Shown here: positions 34,934-43,434 of the stretch, piece by piece
Layout of the letters: each line of letters begins with the position of its first letter
How positions within the stretch are numbered: position 1 is the first letter of the stretch
Source: Streptococcus anginosus
GTDB taxonomy: Bacteria > Bacillota > Bacilli > Lactobacillales > Streptococcaceae
Length of the DNA: 64,000 nt
Assembly: GCF_900636475.1 (NCBI RefSeq)
Contig: NZ_LR134283.1
Location: 1,798,001-1,862,000 of the forward strand
Reading direction: 5' to 3'
Position numbers and translations under genes: made by a program
The notes under the pieces: model-generated
Database searches by the model: none
What the model saw: the letters and a program-made list of their open reading frames with translations, nothing else
Told to the model about the DNA's origin: nothing

Positions 34934-35752
34934 ATGCAAACAAGAACGATTAAACGTATTTTTACTGATATGGATGGGGCGCTTTTAAATTCAAAGGGGC
35001 AAGTTTCCGAAAGGAATGCCAGACGCATTCGCAGAGCAGCTATTCCGATTACGCTGGTCTCTACGCGTGCGCCAATGGAGATGCGTGAGGCTATTGAATT
35101 GTTGGATTTGCAAGTTCCGCAAGTGGGCTTTAATGGTGGTTTAATTTATGAGATTGTCAATCATCAAATTCGTCCGCTGCACATCAAGATTATTTTCAAG
35201 CAGACTGCGGCAACGATTTTACAGGCTGTGCGGCAGCATTTTCCACAGGTCAGTCTCAGTTATTATGACTTGAATCATTGGTATTGTGATACAGTAGATG
35301 AAGGGATTCGTTACGAATACGACTTGACTCATCAGGCACCGACTCAGGTTCATGATGAAGATTGTTTTCTTTCAGCTTGTGATAATCTGTTTAAAATCAT
35401 GATGATTAGCTTTGAAGAGGAAGAAATGCAAGATTTGCAGACTTATCTGAATAGTCTAGGACTAACTAGTGTTACAATTCTGCGTTCTGGTCGGTTTTAT
35501 TTAGAAATCACTAGCAAAGAAGCTCGAAAATCATCAGGGATTGATTACATTAGTTGGAAAGAAAATCTAAAAAAAGAAGAAACGGCTGCCTTTGGTGACG
35601 GTCACAATGACATTCCGATGCTAGAAATGGTTGGTTTTCCGATTGTCATGGCCAATGCCTTTAAGGATGTGAAGGCACATGCTTTTAAAATTACCAAGAG
35701 TAACGATGAGGACGGAGTTGGTTACGGAATTCACAGGTATCTCGTCAGTTAA
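34934..35752 (+). CDS. HAD-IIB (Cof-type) phosphatase, modified motif I
   Basis: A 272-residue Cof-like HAD hydrolase. Motif I reads RIFTDMDGALLNS: the two aspartates are kept but the usual DGT is DGA. Motif II is TLVSTRAP, the C2 cap occupies about 85-190, and motif IV is FGDGHNDIPMLEM. The family dephosphorylates sugar phosphates, FMN or other small phosphates. The Thr-to-Ala change beside the nucleophile is mild but worth noting. It is transcribed with the LacI gene 25 bases downstream, which suggests a sugar-phosphate substrate. Confidence 0.8.
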   Translation: MQTRTIKRIFTDMDGALLNSKGQVSERNARRIRRAAIPITLVSTRAPMEMREAIELLDLQVPQVGFNGGLIYEIVNHQIRPLHIKIIFKQTAATILQAVRQHFPQVSLSYYDLNHWYCDTVDEGIRYEYDLTHQAPTQVHDEDCFLSACDNLFKIMMISFEEEEMQDLQTYLNSLGLTSVTILRSGRFYLEITSKEARKSSGIDYISWKENLKKEETAAFGDGHNDIPMLEMVGFPIVMANAFKDVKAHAFKITKSNDEDGVGYGIHRYLVS

Positions 35753-35777
35753 GTGTTGAAAATCAGAAAGGAACTCA

Positions 35778-36707
35778 ATGACCAATATTCGAGAAATAGC
35801 GGAGTTGAGTGGCTATTCGGTGTCTAGTGTATCGCGCGTGCTCAACAATCCCCCATATGTGTCAGACGAGGCACGGGAGAAAATCCTGCAAATTGTCAGA
35901 GAACTAGACTATACTCCAAATCTAGTCGCAAAAGAACTGAGTTTGGGCAACACTTATAAAGTGGGTGTAGTCATTCCTCATGTGCGTCACACTTATTTTA
36001 CCAAGCTCATCAACGGTATGTTGGATCAAGCGCAGAGAAGTGCCTATAATTTGCTGCTTTTGCCGTCTCAGTATGACAAAGAACTAGAGCTTCAGTACCT
36101 GGAACAATTGCGAGGTCAGGCTTTTGATCATTTGATTTTCACCTCACGAAGCATAGGTTTGGAAACCATTGCTTCCTATGCTAAGTACGGAAATATTGTC
36201 TGCTTAGAAACGGTAAATCATTCTCAACTGAGTAGTGTCTATGTGGATCGCAAACCAGCTTGTAGAGAAGCTTTTCGCTGGTTGAAAGAACTGGGTTATC
36301 AGCATTTAGCCCTTGTTTTCACTCGTAAAGACAAACGCAGTTCCACCTATCGTATGGTCAGAGAGGCTTATGATGAAGTCTACGGATCGGAACATGAACC
36401 GGTGATTATCGAAGGAGTTACGATAGAAGAGGATGCTTATCAGAAAGCTCAGGAACTATGGAACCACCCGGAGATTGACTGTATTCAAATGGAGATGACA
36501 TGGCAGCAGGCTTTATGCAGGCTTATGAAGAAGCTGGAAAACAGCTCCCCTTCATCATGGGGCAAGAAAACATGCTGGCTGGACGGCTCTTGGGTCTCTC
36601 TACCATATACAACAAAGTCCTATCAGCTGGGTCAGGAAAGTTTCGAGCAGGTTTTATCTGAAGAGAAAAAAACCATTGTGCTCAAATCAGAGTTTATCCA
36701 GCGATAA
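35778..36707 (+). CDS. LacI-family regulator with two compensating frameshifts
   Basis: A 309-residue LacI-type repressor with a normal helix-turn-helix (TNIREIAELSGYSVSSVSRV) and a normal sugar-binding domain to about residue 236 (NHPEIDCIQ). Residues about 237-279 are unlike any LacI member (MEMTWQQALCRLMKK). The -1 frame over the same DNA gives the expected NGDDMAAGFMQAYEEAGKQ, then LPFIMGQENMLAGRL and GLSTIYNK. The original frame resumes with SYQLGQESFEQVL. So a one-base loss near 36486-36488 and a one-base gain near 36617 cancel out. The protein is full length but its effector domain is scrambled over some 43 residues; function is doubtful. A base-calling error is the alternative. Confidence 0.8.
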   Translation: MTNIREIAELSGYSVSSVSRVLNNPPYVSDEAREKILQIVRELDYTPNLVAKELSLGNTYKVGVVIPHVRHTYFTKLINGMLDQAQRSAYNLLLLPSQYDKELELQYLEQLRGQAFDHLIFTSRSIGLETIASYAKYGNIVCLETVNHSQLSSVYVDRKPACREAFRWLKELGYQHLALVFTRKDKRSSTYRMVREAYDEVYGSEHEPVIIEGVTIEEDAYQKAQELWNHPEIDCIQMEMTWQQALCRLMKKLENSSPSSWGKKTCWLDGSWVSLPYTTKSYQLGQESFEQVLSEEKKTIVLKSEFIQR

Positions 36708-36752
36708 GAGACTTGTTGTTTTTCAAATTAGCTTACTTATTTAATAAAGAAG

Positions 36753-36781
36753 AATCACCTTTCAAATCAAGGTAATTTTTT
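36753..36781 (+). terminator. Intrinsic terminator after the LacI gene
   Basis: AATCACCTT pairs with AAGGTAATT (one mismatch) around a seven-base loop, followed by Ts. Confidence 0.72.
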
Positions 36782-36807
36782 ACTGAAATTTTTCTAAACA
36801 GGAAATA

Positions 36808-36840
36808 TTGACAAGAAAAAGTAGACAGTGTATACTTTTT
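36808..36840 (+). promoter_or_regulatory. TetR-gene promoter with 25-base palindromic operator
   Basis: The -35 is TTGACA (36808-36813) and the -10 is TATACT (36831-36836), with a 17-base spacer. Positions 36816-36840 form a near-perfect palindrome, AAAAAGTAGACA-G-TGTATACTTTTT, with one mismatched pair. It covers the spacer and the -10, and the TetR start is only 11 bases further on, so tight autorepression is likely. Confidence 0.8.
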
Positions 36841-36850
36841 GAGGCAAAAA

Positions 36851-37447
36851 ATGAAACGAAATACGGCAGAGTTAAAAGAAAGACTGATCCAGACGGGGAT
36901 TAAAGAGATTGAAGACCATGGTATCGACCAGCTATCACTGAGGACTGTCGCTAAATCCTGCGGTGTTACTCACGGCACTCCTTACCGGCATTTTGAAAGT
37001 AAAGAAAACTATTTAAAAGTCGTTTTAAAACGCCTTTCTGCTTTTCTCAACCAAGAGATCCAAAAAAAGATCGATTGGAAGGCTTATGCACGAAATCAAC
37101 TGGCCCAAATGGGATTTAACTTCATCATCTTTGCGAAGGATTACCCCTATTTCTTTGAAGCCCTCTTTATTAAATTTCCTTTTAAGTATATGAAAGTCAC
37201 TCAGGATACTATTTCGCTGGATTCTGATTTGCCAGGATTCGCTGCATTTAAACGGATTGTTTTAGAGCTTCGTAAGGAGGAAGGCTTTACCAACAGCGAA
37301 GCTGAAACACTGTTTCACTTTTGGAGTTTTATTTCAGGTCTTGCTGTTTTGGCGAACAGTCCCATTGGACGTGACCTTGACAACAAAGCCATCCAGACTA
37401 ACATTGAGCATATGCTTGATGTCTATATAAAAGGAGAACGGTCATGA
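36851..37447 (+). CDS. TetR/AcrR-family transcriptional regulator
   Basis: A 198-residue TetR-type regulator with an N-terminal helix-turn-helix (LSLRTVAKSCGVTHGTPYRHF) and an all-helical ligand/dimer domain of the TetR_C WHG type. The ATG at 36851 is preferred over TTG at 36839 because GAGG at 36841 is then correctly spaced. Its stop overlaps the next ATG at 37444, so it was coupled to the oxidoreductase that is now truncated. The ligand is unknown; redox or quinone-like compounds are suggested by the flavoprotein neighbours. Confidence 0.82.
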   Translation: MKRNTAELKERLIQTGIKEIEDHGIDQLSLRTVAKSCGVTHGTPYRHFESKENYLKVVLKRLSAFLNQEIQKKIDWKAYARNQLAQMGFNFIIFAKDYPYFFEALFIKFPFKYMKVTQDTISLDSDLPGFAAFKRIVLELRKEEGFTNSEAETLFHFWSFISGLAVLANSPIGRDLDNKAIQTNIEHMLDVYIKGERS

Positions 37448-37542
37448 AAATCTTAATTGTTTTTACTCATCCAAACCCTCAAGGTTTTAACGGTGCTATT
37501 CTCAAGCAAGTCCAAACCAATCTTTCTGAAGCGCATTCTTGA
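37444..37542 (+). pseudogene. NAD(P)H oxidoreductase (flavodoxin-like fold), truncated to 32 codons
   Basis: The frame begins MKILIVFTHPNPQGFNGAIL, the phosphate-binding start of YwrO/KefF-type NAD(P)H-quinone oxidoreductases (normally about 170-190 residues), and stops at 37540-37542. No convincing continuation is seen before the next gene at 37628, so most of the gene has been deleted. It is overlapped by the TetR stop. Confidence 0.75.
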
Positions 37543-37627
37543 GAAAATCTAAAATAAGTTTGGAAAACAGTCAGTGTTTTCGATAACTGCAAAGCTGCTA
37601 AATGATAGCTACAAAAGGAGGTTTATC

Positions 37628-38092
37628 ATGGCAAAAACAATTGTTCTTTATTTTTCAAAAACAGGCACGACTGAAAAAGTAGCAGAAGTCATTGCTAGTA
37701 AATTAGGTGCTGATGTCTACCAAATCGTAGAAGCTGTTCCTTATACGAATGCCGACTTGAATTGGAATAATCCAACAAGTCGCGCTAATATCGAACAAGG
37801 CGATGAAAGTGCTCGTCCTACCTATAAAGGCGAGCTACCTGACTTGACATCGTATGACCAAGTCATTATTGGCCATCCAATTTGGTGGGGACGTCCGCCA
37901 CGTATTATTCAGACAGTAATGGAAAATCTGAATTTAGCTGGCAAACGGGTTGCAACTTTTACAACTTCTGGTGGCTCTACTTATAGTGAAGCTCAAGCGG
38001 TCATTGATCAAATGGTGAAAAATAGCGCTCGAGGGCGTGTATTGTCTAACCAAACAGAAGCCACTAAATGGTTAGCGAGTATTGGATTTTAA
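37628..38092 (+). CDS. Flavodoxin
   Basis: A 154-residue flavodoxin. The FMN phosphate loop is YFSKTGTTEKVAEVI at residues 8-22, followed by GHPIWWGRPPRIIQTVM and TTSGGSTYSEAQAVIDQM. The start at 37628 has a perfect AAAGGAGG site; an upstream in-frame ATG at 37574 is rejected. It resembles the flavodoxin_4-type proteins next to TetR regulators. The redox partner is unknown. It is downstream of the TetR and truncated oxidoreductase and perhaps under the same operator. Confidence 0.85.
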   Translation: MAKTIVLYFSKTGTTEKVAEVIASKLGADVYQIVEAVPYTNADLNWNNPTSRANIEQGDESARPTYKGELPDLTSYDQVIIGHPIWWGRPPRIIQTVMENLNLAGKRVATFTTSGGSTYSEAQAVIDQMVKNSARGRVLSNQTEATKWLASIGF

Positions 38093-38150
38093 GTGGACGC
38101 TAAGTTGGCTGTTAAAAGCAACTTACATAAATAAAATAGAAAACACATTT

Positions 38151-38180
38151 AATCTCTGTCAAAAAAACAGAGATTTTTTG
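38151..38180 (+). terminator. Intrinsic terminator after flavodoxin
   Basis: AATCTCTG pairs with CAGAGATT around a nine-base loop, followed by Ts. Confidence 0.88.
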
Positions 38181-38190
38181 TTTGAAAACC

Positions 38191-38239
38191 TTTACATTTT
38201 GTTGATAAATATATATAATATCTACAGAAAACGTTTGCA
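38191..38239 (+). promoter_or_regulatory. Pullulanase promoter with cre/MalR-like site
   Basis: The -35 is TTTACA (38191-38196) and the -10 is TATAAT (38214-38219), with a 17-base spacer. AGAAAACGTTTGCA (38226-38239) overlaps the expected transcription start. Its AAACGTTTGC core fits both CcpA cre sites and MalR-type operators, consistent with glucose repression of starch/glycogen use. Confidence 0.78.
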
Positions 38240-38288
38240 CTAGCCTAAAAATATTTGTGCAACTAAAAAATAAAGGGGTTTTCTTTTT

Positions 38289-41200
38289 ATGAAGAAAGTT
38301 TATCGTTTACAATCTCGAACAGCTGAGAAGCGTCAGCATTTTGGAATCCGCAGATTAAAAGTAGGGGTAGCGTCTATTGCTATTTCTGCTAGTGTCTTTT
38401 TGGCGGGGAATGTCTTAGCGCAAGCAGAGGAAGCAAATAGTTTCGAAAACACATCTATTGAAACGGTGCGACCAACATCACCAACAAGTGAGCGATCTGA
38501 TAAAGTAGAAGTGACGAATCATCAAGCAGTCGTTTCGGAAAAGTCGGAAAATCAAGGGCAAGCAACCAACTCGCTTTCGGCAACACCTAGTGTTGCCAAT
38601 TCTTCGCGTACAGCTTCAACTGAGGGAAGCTCATCAGAAAAACTTGACTTGACTCAAGCTCGCTCCGTAAGAGAAAATACCCCAGCTTCAACGACGGATT
38701 CAAGTACGGAAGTTCAATCTACGGAGAAGGAAACTGCACAAGCAGCAGAAGAAAAAACGGCAACGAAGCCTGTTGAGAAAGTTGCATCAGATGCGACACC
38801 AGCTAAAGAAGACAAAATTGAAGAGGGCAGCATTCGTCTGCATTTTAAGACACTTCCGTCGGAGAATTTAGCTAGTCTTGGCTTGTGGACCTGGGATGAT
38901 GTGGAGACACCTTCCAGCCAAAAAGGCAGCTGGCCGACAGGAGCAACTAGCTTTTCAATGGCTAAAAAGGATGATTATGGCTATTATCTTGATGTCAAAA
39001 TGGCACAAAAACGGAGTAAAATTAGTCTCTTAATCAATAATCCAGCAGGTACAAATCTAACAGGTGACAAGACGATTGAATTGCTCAGCCCGAATATGAA
39101 CGAGGTCTGGTTTGACAAGGATTACAATCTTCATACCTATGAGCCTCTAAAAGAGGGCATGGTGCGAATCAATTATTATCGGACAGACGGGAATTATGAC
39201 AAGAAGTCTCTTTGGCTTTGGGGAGATGTGGAAAATCCTAGCAAAAATTGGCCTGACGGAGTGGATTTCGAAAAAACAGGCAAGTATGGTCGCTATGTAG
39301 ATGTTCCTTTAAAAGATGCTGCAAAAGCAATTGGTTTTCTGCTTTTAGATGAAAGCAAATCAGGTGACGATGTGAAGATTCAACCGCAGGATTATAATCT
39401 GACAAATTTGAAGAAAAACAGTCAAATTTTCCTCCGAGATGTAGATCCGAATATTTATACCAATCCGTATTTTGTCAATGATATCCGCATGACAGGTGCT
39501 CAGCATGTCAGCCTGACGGAGATTGAAGCAACTTTCTCAACCCTTGAAAATGCCAAAAAGGAAGATATTCTTAAGAATCTAAAAATTACAGACAAGGACA
39601 GTAAAGAAGTGGTTGTGAAAGACATTGTGCTTGATCCCAAAACAAAGAAAGCAAAAATCATAGGAGACTTTGGACAAGCGCAAGCTCCTTATAAGGTAAA
39701 GTATGGCAACGACCAATTTAAAACCAGTATGAATTGGCAGTTGAAGGACATTCTCTACAAATATGATGGTGAATTGGGTGCGCGTGTTAGCCAAAAAGGC
39801 ACGAAAGTGGATGTTACCTTTTGGTCACCAAGTGCGGATCAGGTAGATTTGGTTGTTTATGATAAAAATGATCAGAACAAAGTAGTTGGTAAGGTAGCGA
39901 TGACAAAAGGAGAAGCTGGTACTTGGAAGACAACATTGACATCGCAAACAAATCTAGGAATTAAGGATTATCGCGGTTATTTCTATCATTATGAAATTAC
40001 GCGCGGTGATAAAAAAGTACTAGCTTTGGATCCATATGCCAAATCTTTGGCAGCTTGGAACAGCGAAGATGCCGAAAAAGGTGAGTCTTACAAGATCGCA
40101 AAGGCAGCTTTTGTTGACCCAAGTGAGCTTGGTCCGAAAAATCTGACCTATGCGAACATTCCAGGCTTCAAGAGTAGGGAGGATGCAGTTATCTACGAAG
40201 CGCATGTCCGTGATTTTACTTCTGACGCAGCTATTTCTAAGGATTTGAAGTCTCAATTTGGAACATTCTCAGCTTTCGTTGAAAAATTGGATTATTTAAA
40301 AGAACTTGGGGTTACTCATATTCAGTTGCTGCCGGTTTTAAGTTATTATTTTGTCAATGAATTGAAAAATGCCGAAAGATTGGACAAGTATGCTTCTAGC
40401 AATAGCAACTACAACTGGGGTTATGATCCACAAAACTACTTCTCCTTGACAGGAATGTATTCAACCAATCCGACAGATCCAGCTAAGCGCATTGAAGAAT
40501 TTAAAAATCTTGTTCATGAAATTCACAAGCGCGGAATGGGTGTGATTATGGATGTGGTTTATAATCACACGGCAAAGACCTCTATTTTTGAAGATTTAGA
40601 GCCGAATTACTATCACTTTATGGATGCAGACGGCACTCCTAGAACTAGTTTTGGTGGTGGACGTTTGGGAACGACGCACTACATGAGTCGTCGTGTTTTG
40701 GTGGATTCTATCAAATATTTGACGAGCGAATACAAAGTGGATGGCTTCCGTTTTGATATGATGGGAGATCACGATGCAGAATCCATTCAAAAAGCGTATG
40801 AGGAGGCTAAAAAGCTCAATCCAAATCTGGTGATGCTAGGTGAGGGGTGGAAGACTTACGCTGGAGATGAAAATAAACCAGTCCAACCAGCGGATCAATC
40901 TTGGATGAAATCTACCGATACAGTCGGTGTATTCTCAGATGATATTCGAAATACCTTGAAATCTGGTTATCCGAACGAAGGATCGCCTGCCTTTATCACA
41001 GGTGGAAAACGCAATGTCGAAGATGTTTTCAAAAACATCAAAGCACAACCAACGAATTTTGAAGCAGATGATCCGGGAGATGTGATTCAGTACATTGCTG
41101 CGCATGATAATTTGACCCTCTTTGATGTGATTGCTCAATCTATTAAAAAAGATCCAGCTATCGCAGCGAACAATCAAGAAATTCACCGTCGCCTGCGTTT

Positions 41201-42125
41201 GGGCAATCTAATGATCCTTACTTCTCAAGGGACGTCATTCCTTCACTCTGGACAAGAATACGGACGAACCAAGCAATTCCGTGACCCTGCTTATAAATAT
41301 CCGGTTTCAGAAGACAAAGTACCAAATAAATCACACCTGCTGACCAATGCGGACGGCACACCATTTGAATATCCTTACTTTATCCACGACTCTTATGATT
41401 CGAGCGATGCAGTCAATCATTTTGACTGGACGAAGGCAACAAACAGTGACAAATTCCCTGAAAATACGAAGAGCCGCGACTATGTGAAAGGGCTGATTGC
41501 TTTGCGGAAGTCAACAGATGCCTTTACACGCAAGACCAAAGCCGAAGTCGATCAAAATGTTACTTTAATCACTCAGCCGGGTAAAGACGGGGTTGAAAAA
41601 GAGGATACAGTTCTTGGCTACCAAGTTGTGGCTTCAAATGGAGACATTTATGCTGTCTTTGTTAATGCGGATAACAAGGAGCGGAAGTTTAACTTTGGCG
41701 AAGCCTACAAGCATTTGGCAAATGCTCAAGTCGTGGTAGACGGTAATACCGCAGGGGTAACGGCTATTTCAAATCCAGCTGGTGTGACCTTAGGAGCAGA
41801 CGGGGTTACCTTAGCACCATTAACAGCGACGATTTTACGCATTCAAAAAAATAGCAAACCAAATCAAGAAAAACCAGATCAAGAAAAACCAAAAGAAGAA
41901 CAAAATCAAACCAAGCCTTCTACGCCGAAAGGAGAGTCTGGTCAAACAACGACTTCGTCAACACAGTCAAATACTTCAGCTAGTCAGACGCAGCAACAGC
42001 AAGTAGGAGCTGGAAAAGCAGATAAGACTTTACCGTCCACAGGGACGACAATTTCCATTGCTGGCGTGCTAGCAGGAATTGGCTTGTTGTTATCAAGTGT
42101 AGTTGTCCTTAAGAAAAAGAAATAA
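38289..42125 (+). CDS. pulA: Cell-wall-anchored pullulanase (type I, GH13)
   Basis: A 1278-residue surface enzyme that hydrolyses alpha-1,6 branch points of pullulan, glycogen and starch. It has a YSIRK-type signal peptide (FGIRRLKVGVASIAISASVF, cleavage near residue 47), a Ser/Thr/Glu-rich linker to about 178, and two CBM41 starch-binding domains (about 179-285 and 286-390, with LGLWTWDDVETPS and SLWLWGDVENPS). A CBM48-like domain follows near 490, then the catalytic domain with YNWGYDP, MDVVYNHT, VDGFRFDMMGD and HDNLTLFD. A Pro/Gln/Thr-rich wall spacer leads to LPSTG near 1248, a membrane segment and a KKKK tail for sortase A. It resembles SpuA/PulA virulence-associated glycogen-binding proteins. 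Confidence 0.96.
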   Translation: MKKVYRLQSRTAEKRQHFGIRRLKVGVASIAISASVFLAGNVLAQAEEANSFENTSIETVRPTSPTSERSDKVEVTNHQAVVSEKSENQGQATNSLSATPSVANSSRTASTEGSSSEKLDLTQARSVRENTPASTTDSSTEVQSTEKETAQAAEEKTATKPVEKVASDATPAKEDKIEEGSIRLHFKTLPSENLASLGLWTWDDVETPSSQKGSWPTGATSFSMAKKDDYGYYLDVKMAQKRSKISLLINNPAGTNLTGDKTIELLSPNMNEVWFDKDYNLHTYEPLKEGMVRINYYRTDGNYDKKSLWLWGDVENPSKNWPDGVDFEKTGKYGRYVDVPLKDAAKAIGFLLLDESKSGDDVKIQPQDYNLTNLKKNSQIFLRDVDPNIYTNPYFVNDIRMTGAQHVSLTEIEATFSTLENAKKEDILKNLKITDKDSKEVVVKDIVLDPKTKKAKIIGDFGQAQAPYKVKYGNDQFKTSMNWQLKDILYKYDGELGARVSQKGTKVDVTFWSPSADQVDLVVYDKNDQNKVVGKVAMTKGEAGTWKTTLTSQTNLGIKDYRGYFYHYEITRGDKKVLALDPYAKSLAAWNSEDAEKGESYKIAKAAFVDPSELGPKNLTYANIPGFKSREDAVIYEAHVRDFTSDAAISKDLKSQFGTFSAFVEKLDYLKELGVTHIQLLPVLSYYFVNELKNAERLDKYASSNSNYNWGYDPQNYFSLTGMYSTNPTDPAKRIEEFKNLVHEIHKRGMGVIMDVVYNHTAKTSIFEDLEPNYYHFMDADGTPRTSFGGGRLGTTHYMSRRVLVDSIKYLTSEYKVDGFRFDMMGDHDAESIQKAYEEAKKLNPNLVMLGEGWKTYAGDENKPVQPADQSWMKSTDTVGVFSDDIRNTLKSGYPNEGSPAFITGGKRNVEDVFKNIKAQPTNFEADDPGDVIQYIAAHDNLTLFDVIAQSIKKDPAIAANNQEIHRRLRLGNLMILTSQGTSFLHSGQEYGRTKQFRDPAYKYPVSEDKVPNKSHLLTNADGTPFEYPYFIHDSYDSSDAVNHFDWTKATNSDKFPENTKSRDYVKGLIALRKSTDAFTRKTKAEVDQNVTLITQPGKDGVEKEDTVLGYQVVASNGDIYAVFVNADNKERKFNFGEAYKHLANAQVVVDGNTAGVTAISNPAGVTLGADGVTLAPLTATILRIQKNSKPNQEKPDQEKPKEEQNQTKPSTPKGESGQTTTSSTQSNTSASQTQQQQVGAGKADKTLPSTGTTISIAGVLAGIGLLLSSVVVLKKKK

Positions 42126-42139
42126 AGATTGAAGGTTTG

Positions 42140-42180
42140 TGAGCTGTAGGGATTCTAAGCTCCTTACAGCTCATTATTTT
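42140..42180 (+). terminator. Intrinsic terminator after pulA
   Basis: TGAGCTGTAGGGA pairs with TCCTTACAGCTCA (one mismatch) around an eight-base loop, then TTATTTT. Confidence 0.8.
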
Positions 42181-42240
42181 AGATGAACTTGTTAGCTGTC
42201 TTCTGTAAATCTATTTTTCTCCTACATTTAGACAGATATC

Positions 42241-42269
42241 TTGAAATGTCTTTATGAAAGCGCTATAAT
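42241..42269 (+). promoter_or_regulatory. Promoter and cre site of the acid phosphatase gene
   Basis: The -35 is TTGAAA (42241-42246) and the -10 is TATAAT (42264-42269), with a 17-base spacer. TGAAAGCGCTATAA (42255-42268) matches the CcpA cre consensus at all but one position and overlaps the -10, so CcpA should repress. Confidence 0.72.
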
Positions 42270-42301
42270 TTTGATAGATTAATATTAGGAGGATTGGTTT
42301 T

Positions 42302-43159
42302 ATGAAATCATCTAAAGCCACAATCACAATTTTCTCTGCTCTTGCTTCGGTTATTTTATTGACCAGCTGTGGAACGAAGACGACAGACAATAAGGCTACG
42401 CAAAGTAACACATCTGACAGTAAAGTCACCATGACTTATGACCAATTGCGGTCAAGGGAAAATACCATGTCCACTCTTTGGTATCAAAAGTCAGATGAAG
42501 CTAAAGCGCTGTACCTGCAAGGTTATAATGTTGCAACGAATCGTTTGAAAGAATTGCTGCAAAAACCGACAGATAAGCCTTACTCAATCGTTCTTGACTT
42601 AGATGAAACAGTATTAGACAACAGTCCTTATCAAGTTCAAAATGTCAAAGACGGTACGGCCTTTAATCCTAAAAATTGGGATGCATGGGTGAAAAAAGCT
42701 TCAGCTAAGGCAGTTCCTGGTGCCAAAGAATTTCTCCAATATGCACATCAAAACGGTGTTCAAATTTACTATGTTTCTGACCGTGATGCGAGCCAGGTAG
42801 ACGCGACAATTAAGAATTTGGAAAAGGAAGGTATTCCAGTACAAGGGAAAGATCATTTGATGTTTTTAGAAAAAGGTGTGAAATCAAAAGAAGGTCGCCG
42901 TCAGAAAGTACAAGAAACGACGAATTTGGTCATGCTTTTAGGTGATAACCTCGTTGACTTTGCGGATTTCTCAAAAACATCAGCAGAAGAACGTAGTAAG
43001 AAATTAGAAGAATTAAAGAACGAATTCGGTGGAAAGTTCATCATCTTCCCAAATCCAATGTACGGTTCATGGGAAAGCACTGTTTATAACGGTAAAAAAT
43101 TAGATGCGAAAGGTCAAACTGAAGAACGTCAAAAAGCATTAGAAGGATATAAAAAATAA
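42302..43159 (+). CDS. lppC: Lipoprotein acid phosphatase/5'-nucleotidase, e(P4) family
   Basis: A 285-residue lipoprotein with lipobox LLTSC (lipidated C23). The HAD-superfamily class C acid-phosphatase domain has motif I VLDLDETVLDNSPYQ near residue 96, motif II in YYVSDRDASQ, and C-terminal LLGDNLVDFADF. The e(P4)/LppC family dephosphorylates nucleotides at the outer membrane face, allowing nucleoside or nicotinamide-riboside uptake. It is monocistronic and followed by an ISL3-type remnant. Confidence 0.92.
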   Translation: MKSSKATITIFSALASVILLTSCGTKTTDNKATQSNTSDSKVTMTYDQLRSRENTMSTLWYQKSDEAKALYLQGYNVATNRLKELLQKPTDKPYSIVLDLDETVLDNSPYQVQNVKDGTAFNPKNWDAWVKKASAKAVPGAKEFLQYAHQNGVQIYYVSDRDASQVDATIKNLEKEGIPVQGKDHLMFLEKGVKSKEGRRQKVQETTNLVMLLGDNLVDFADFSKTSAEERSKKLEELKNEFGGKFIIFPNPMYGSWESTVYNGKKLDAKGQTEERQKALEGYKK

Positions 43160-43183
43160 AAAGGAAAACAGACTCAATGTCAA

Positions 43184-43336
43184 CTGTAGTGGGTAACCTA
43201 TCACTAAATGCGAGAGAGAATCAGATTGGTTCTCTCTTTTTTGATGTTCAAAGCGATGAGAATTTTCGTTTTAAAATTGTCAAAGTTCCGGAAACCAAAA
43301 GCTTAGCATTTGACGTCCTTGATGAGATGATTGGTT
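43184..43336. mobile_element. Solo end of an ISL3-family element
   Basis: CTGTAGTGGGTAA at 43184 is the same terminal sequence as at 50089. Read on the minus strand, the next 140 bases encode AFGFRNFDNFKTKILIALNI and then KKERTNLILSRI, the C-terminus of the transposase found at 50110, preceded by an in-frame stop (KDVKC then stop). The rest of the element and its other end are missing. The gap to polC holds nothing else. Confidence 0.85.
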
Positions 43337-43434
43337 TATATTAAAAACAATGAGGGATATTCCTTATCTATTTTTTAATCGAAAATTCATTTGTTTTATG
43401 GTAAAATAGTTTCATTACAATACGAGGAAAAAAG

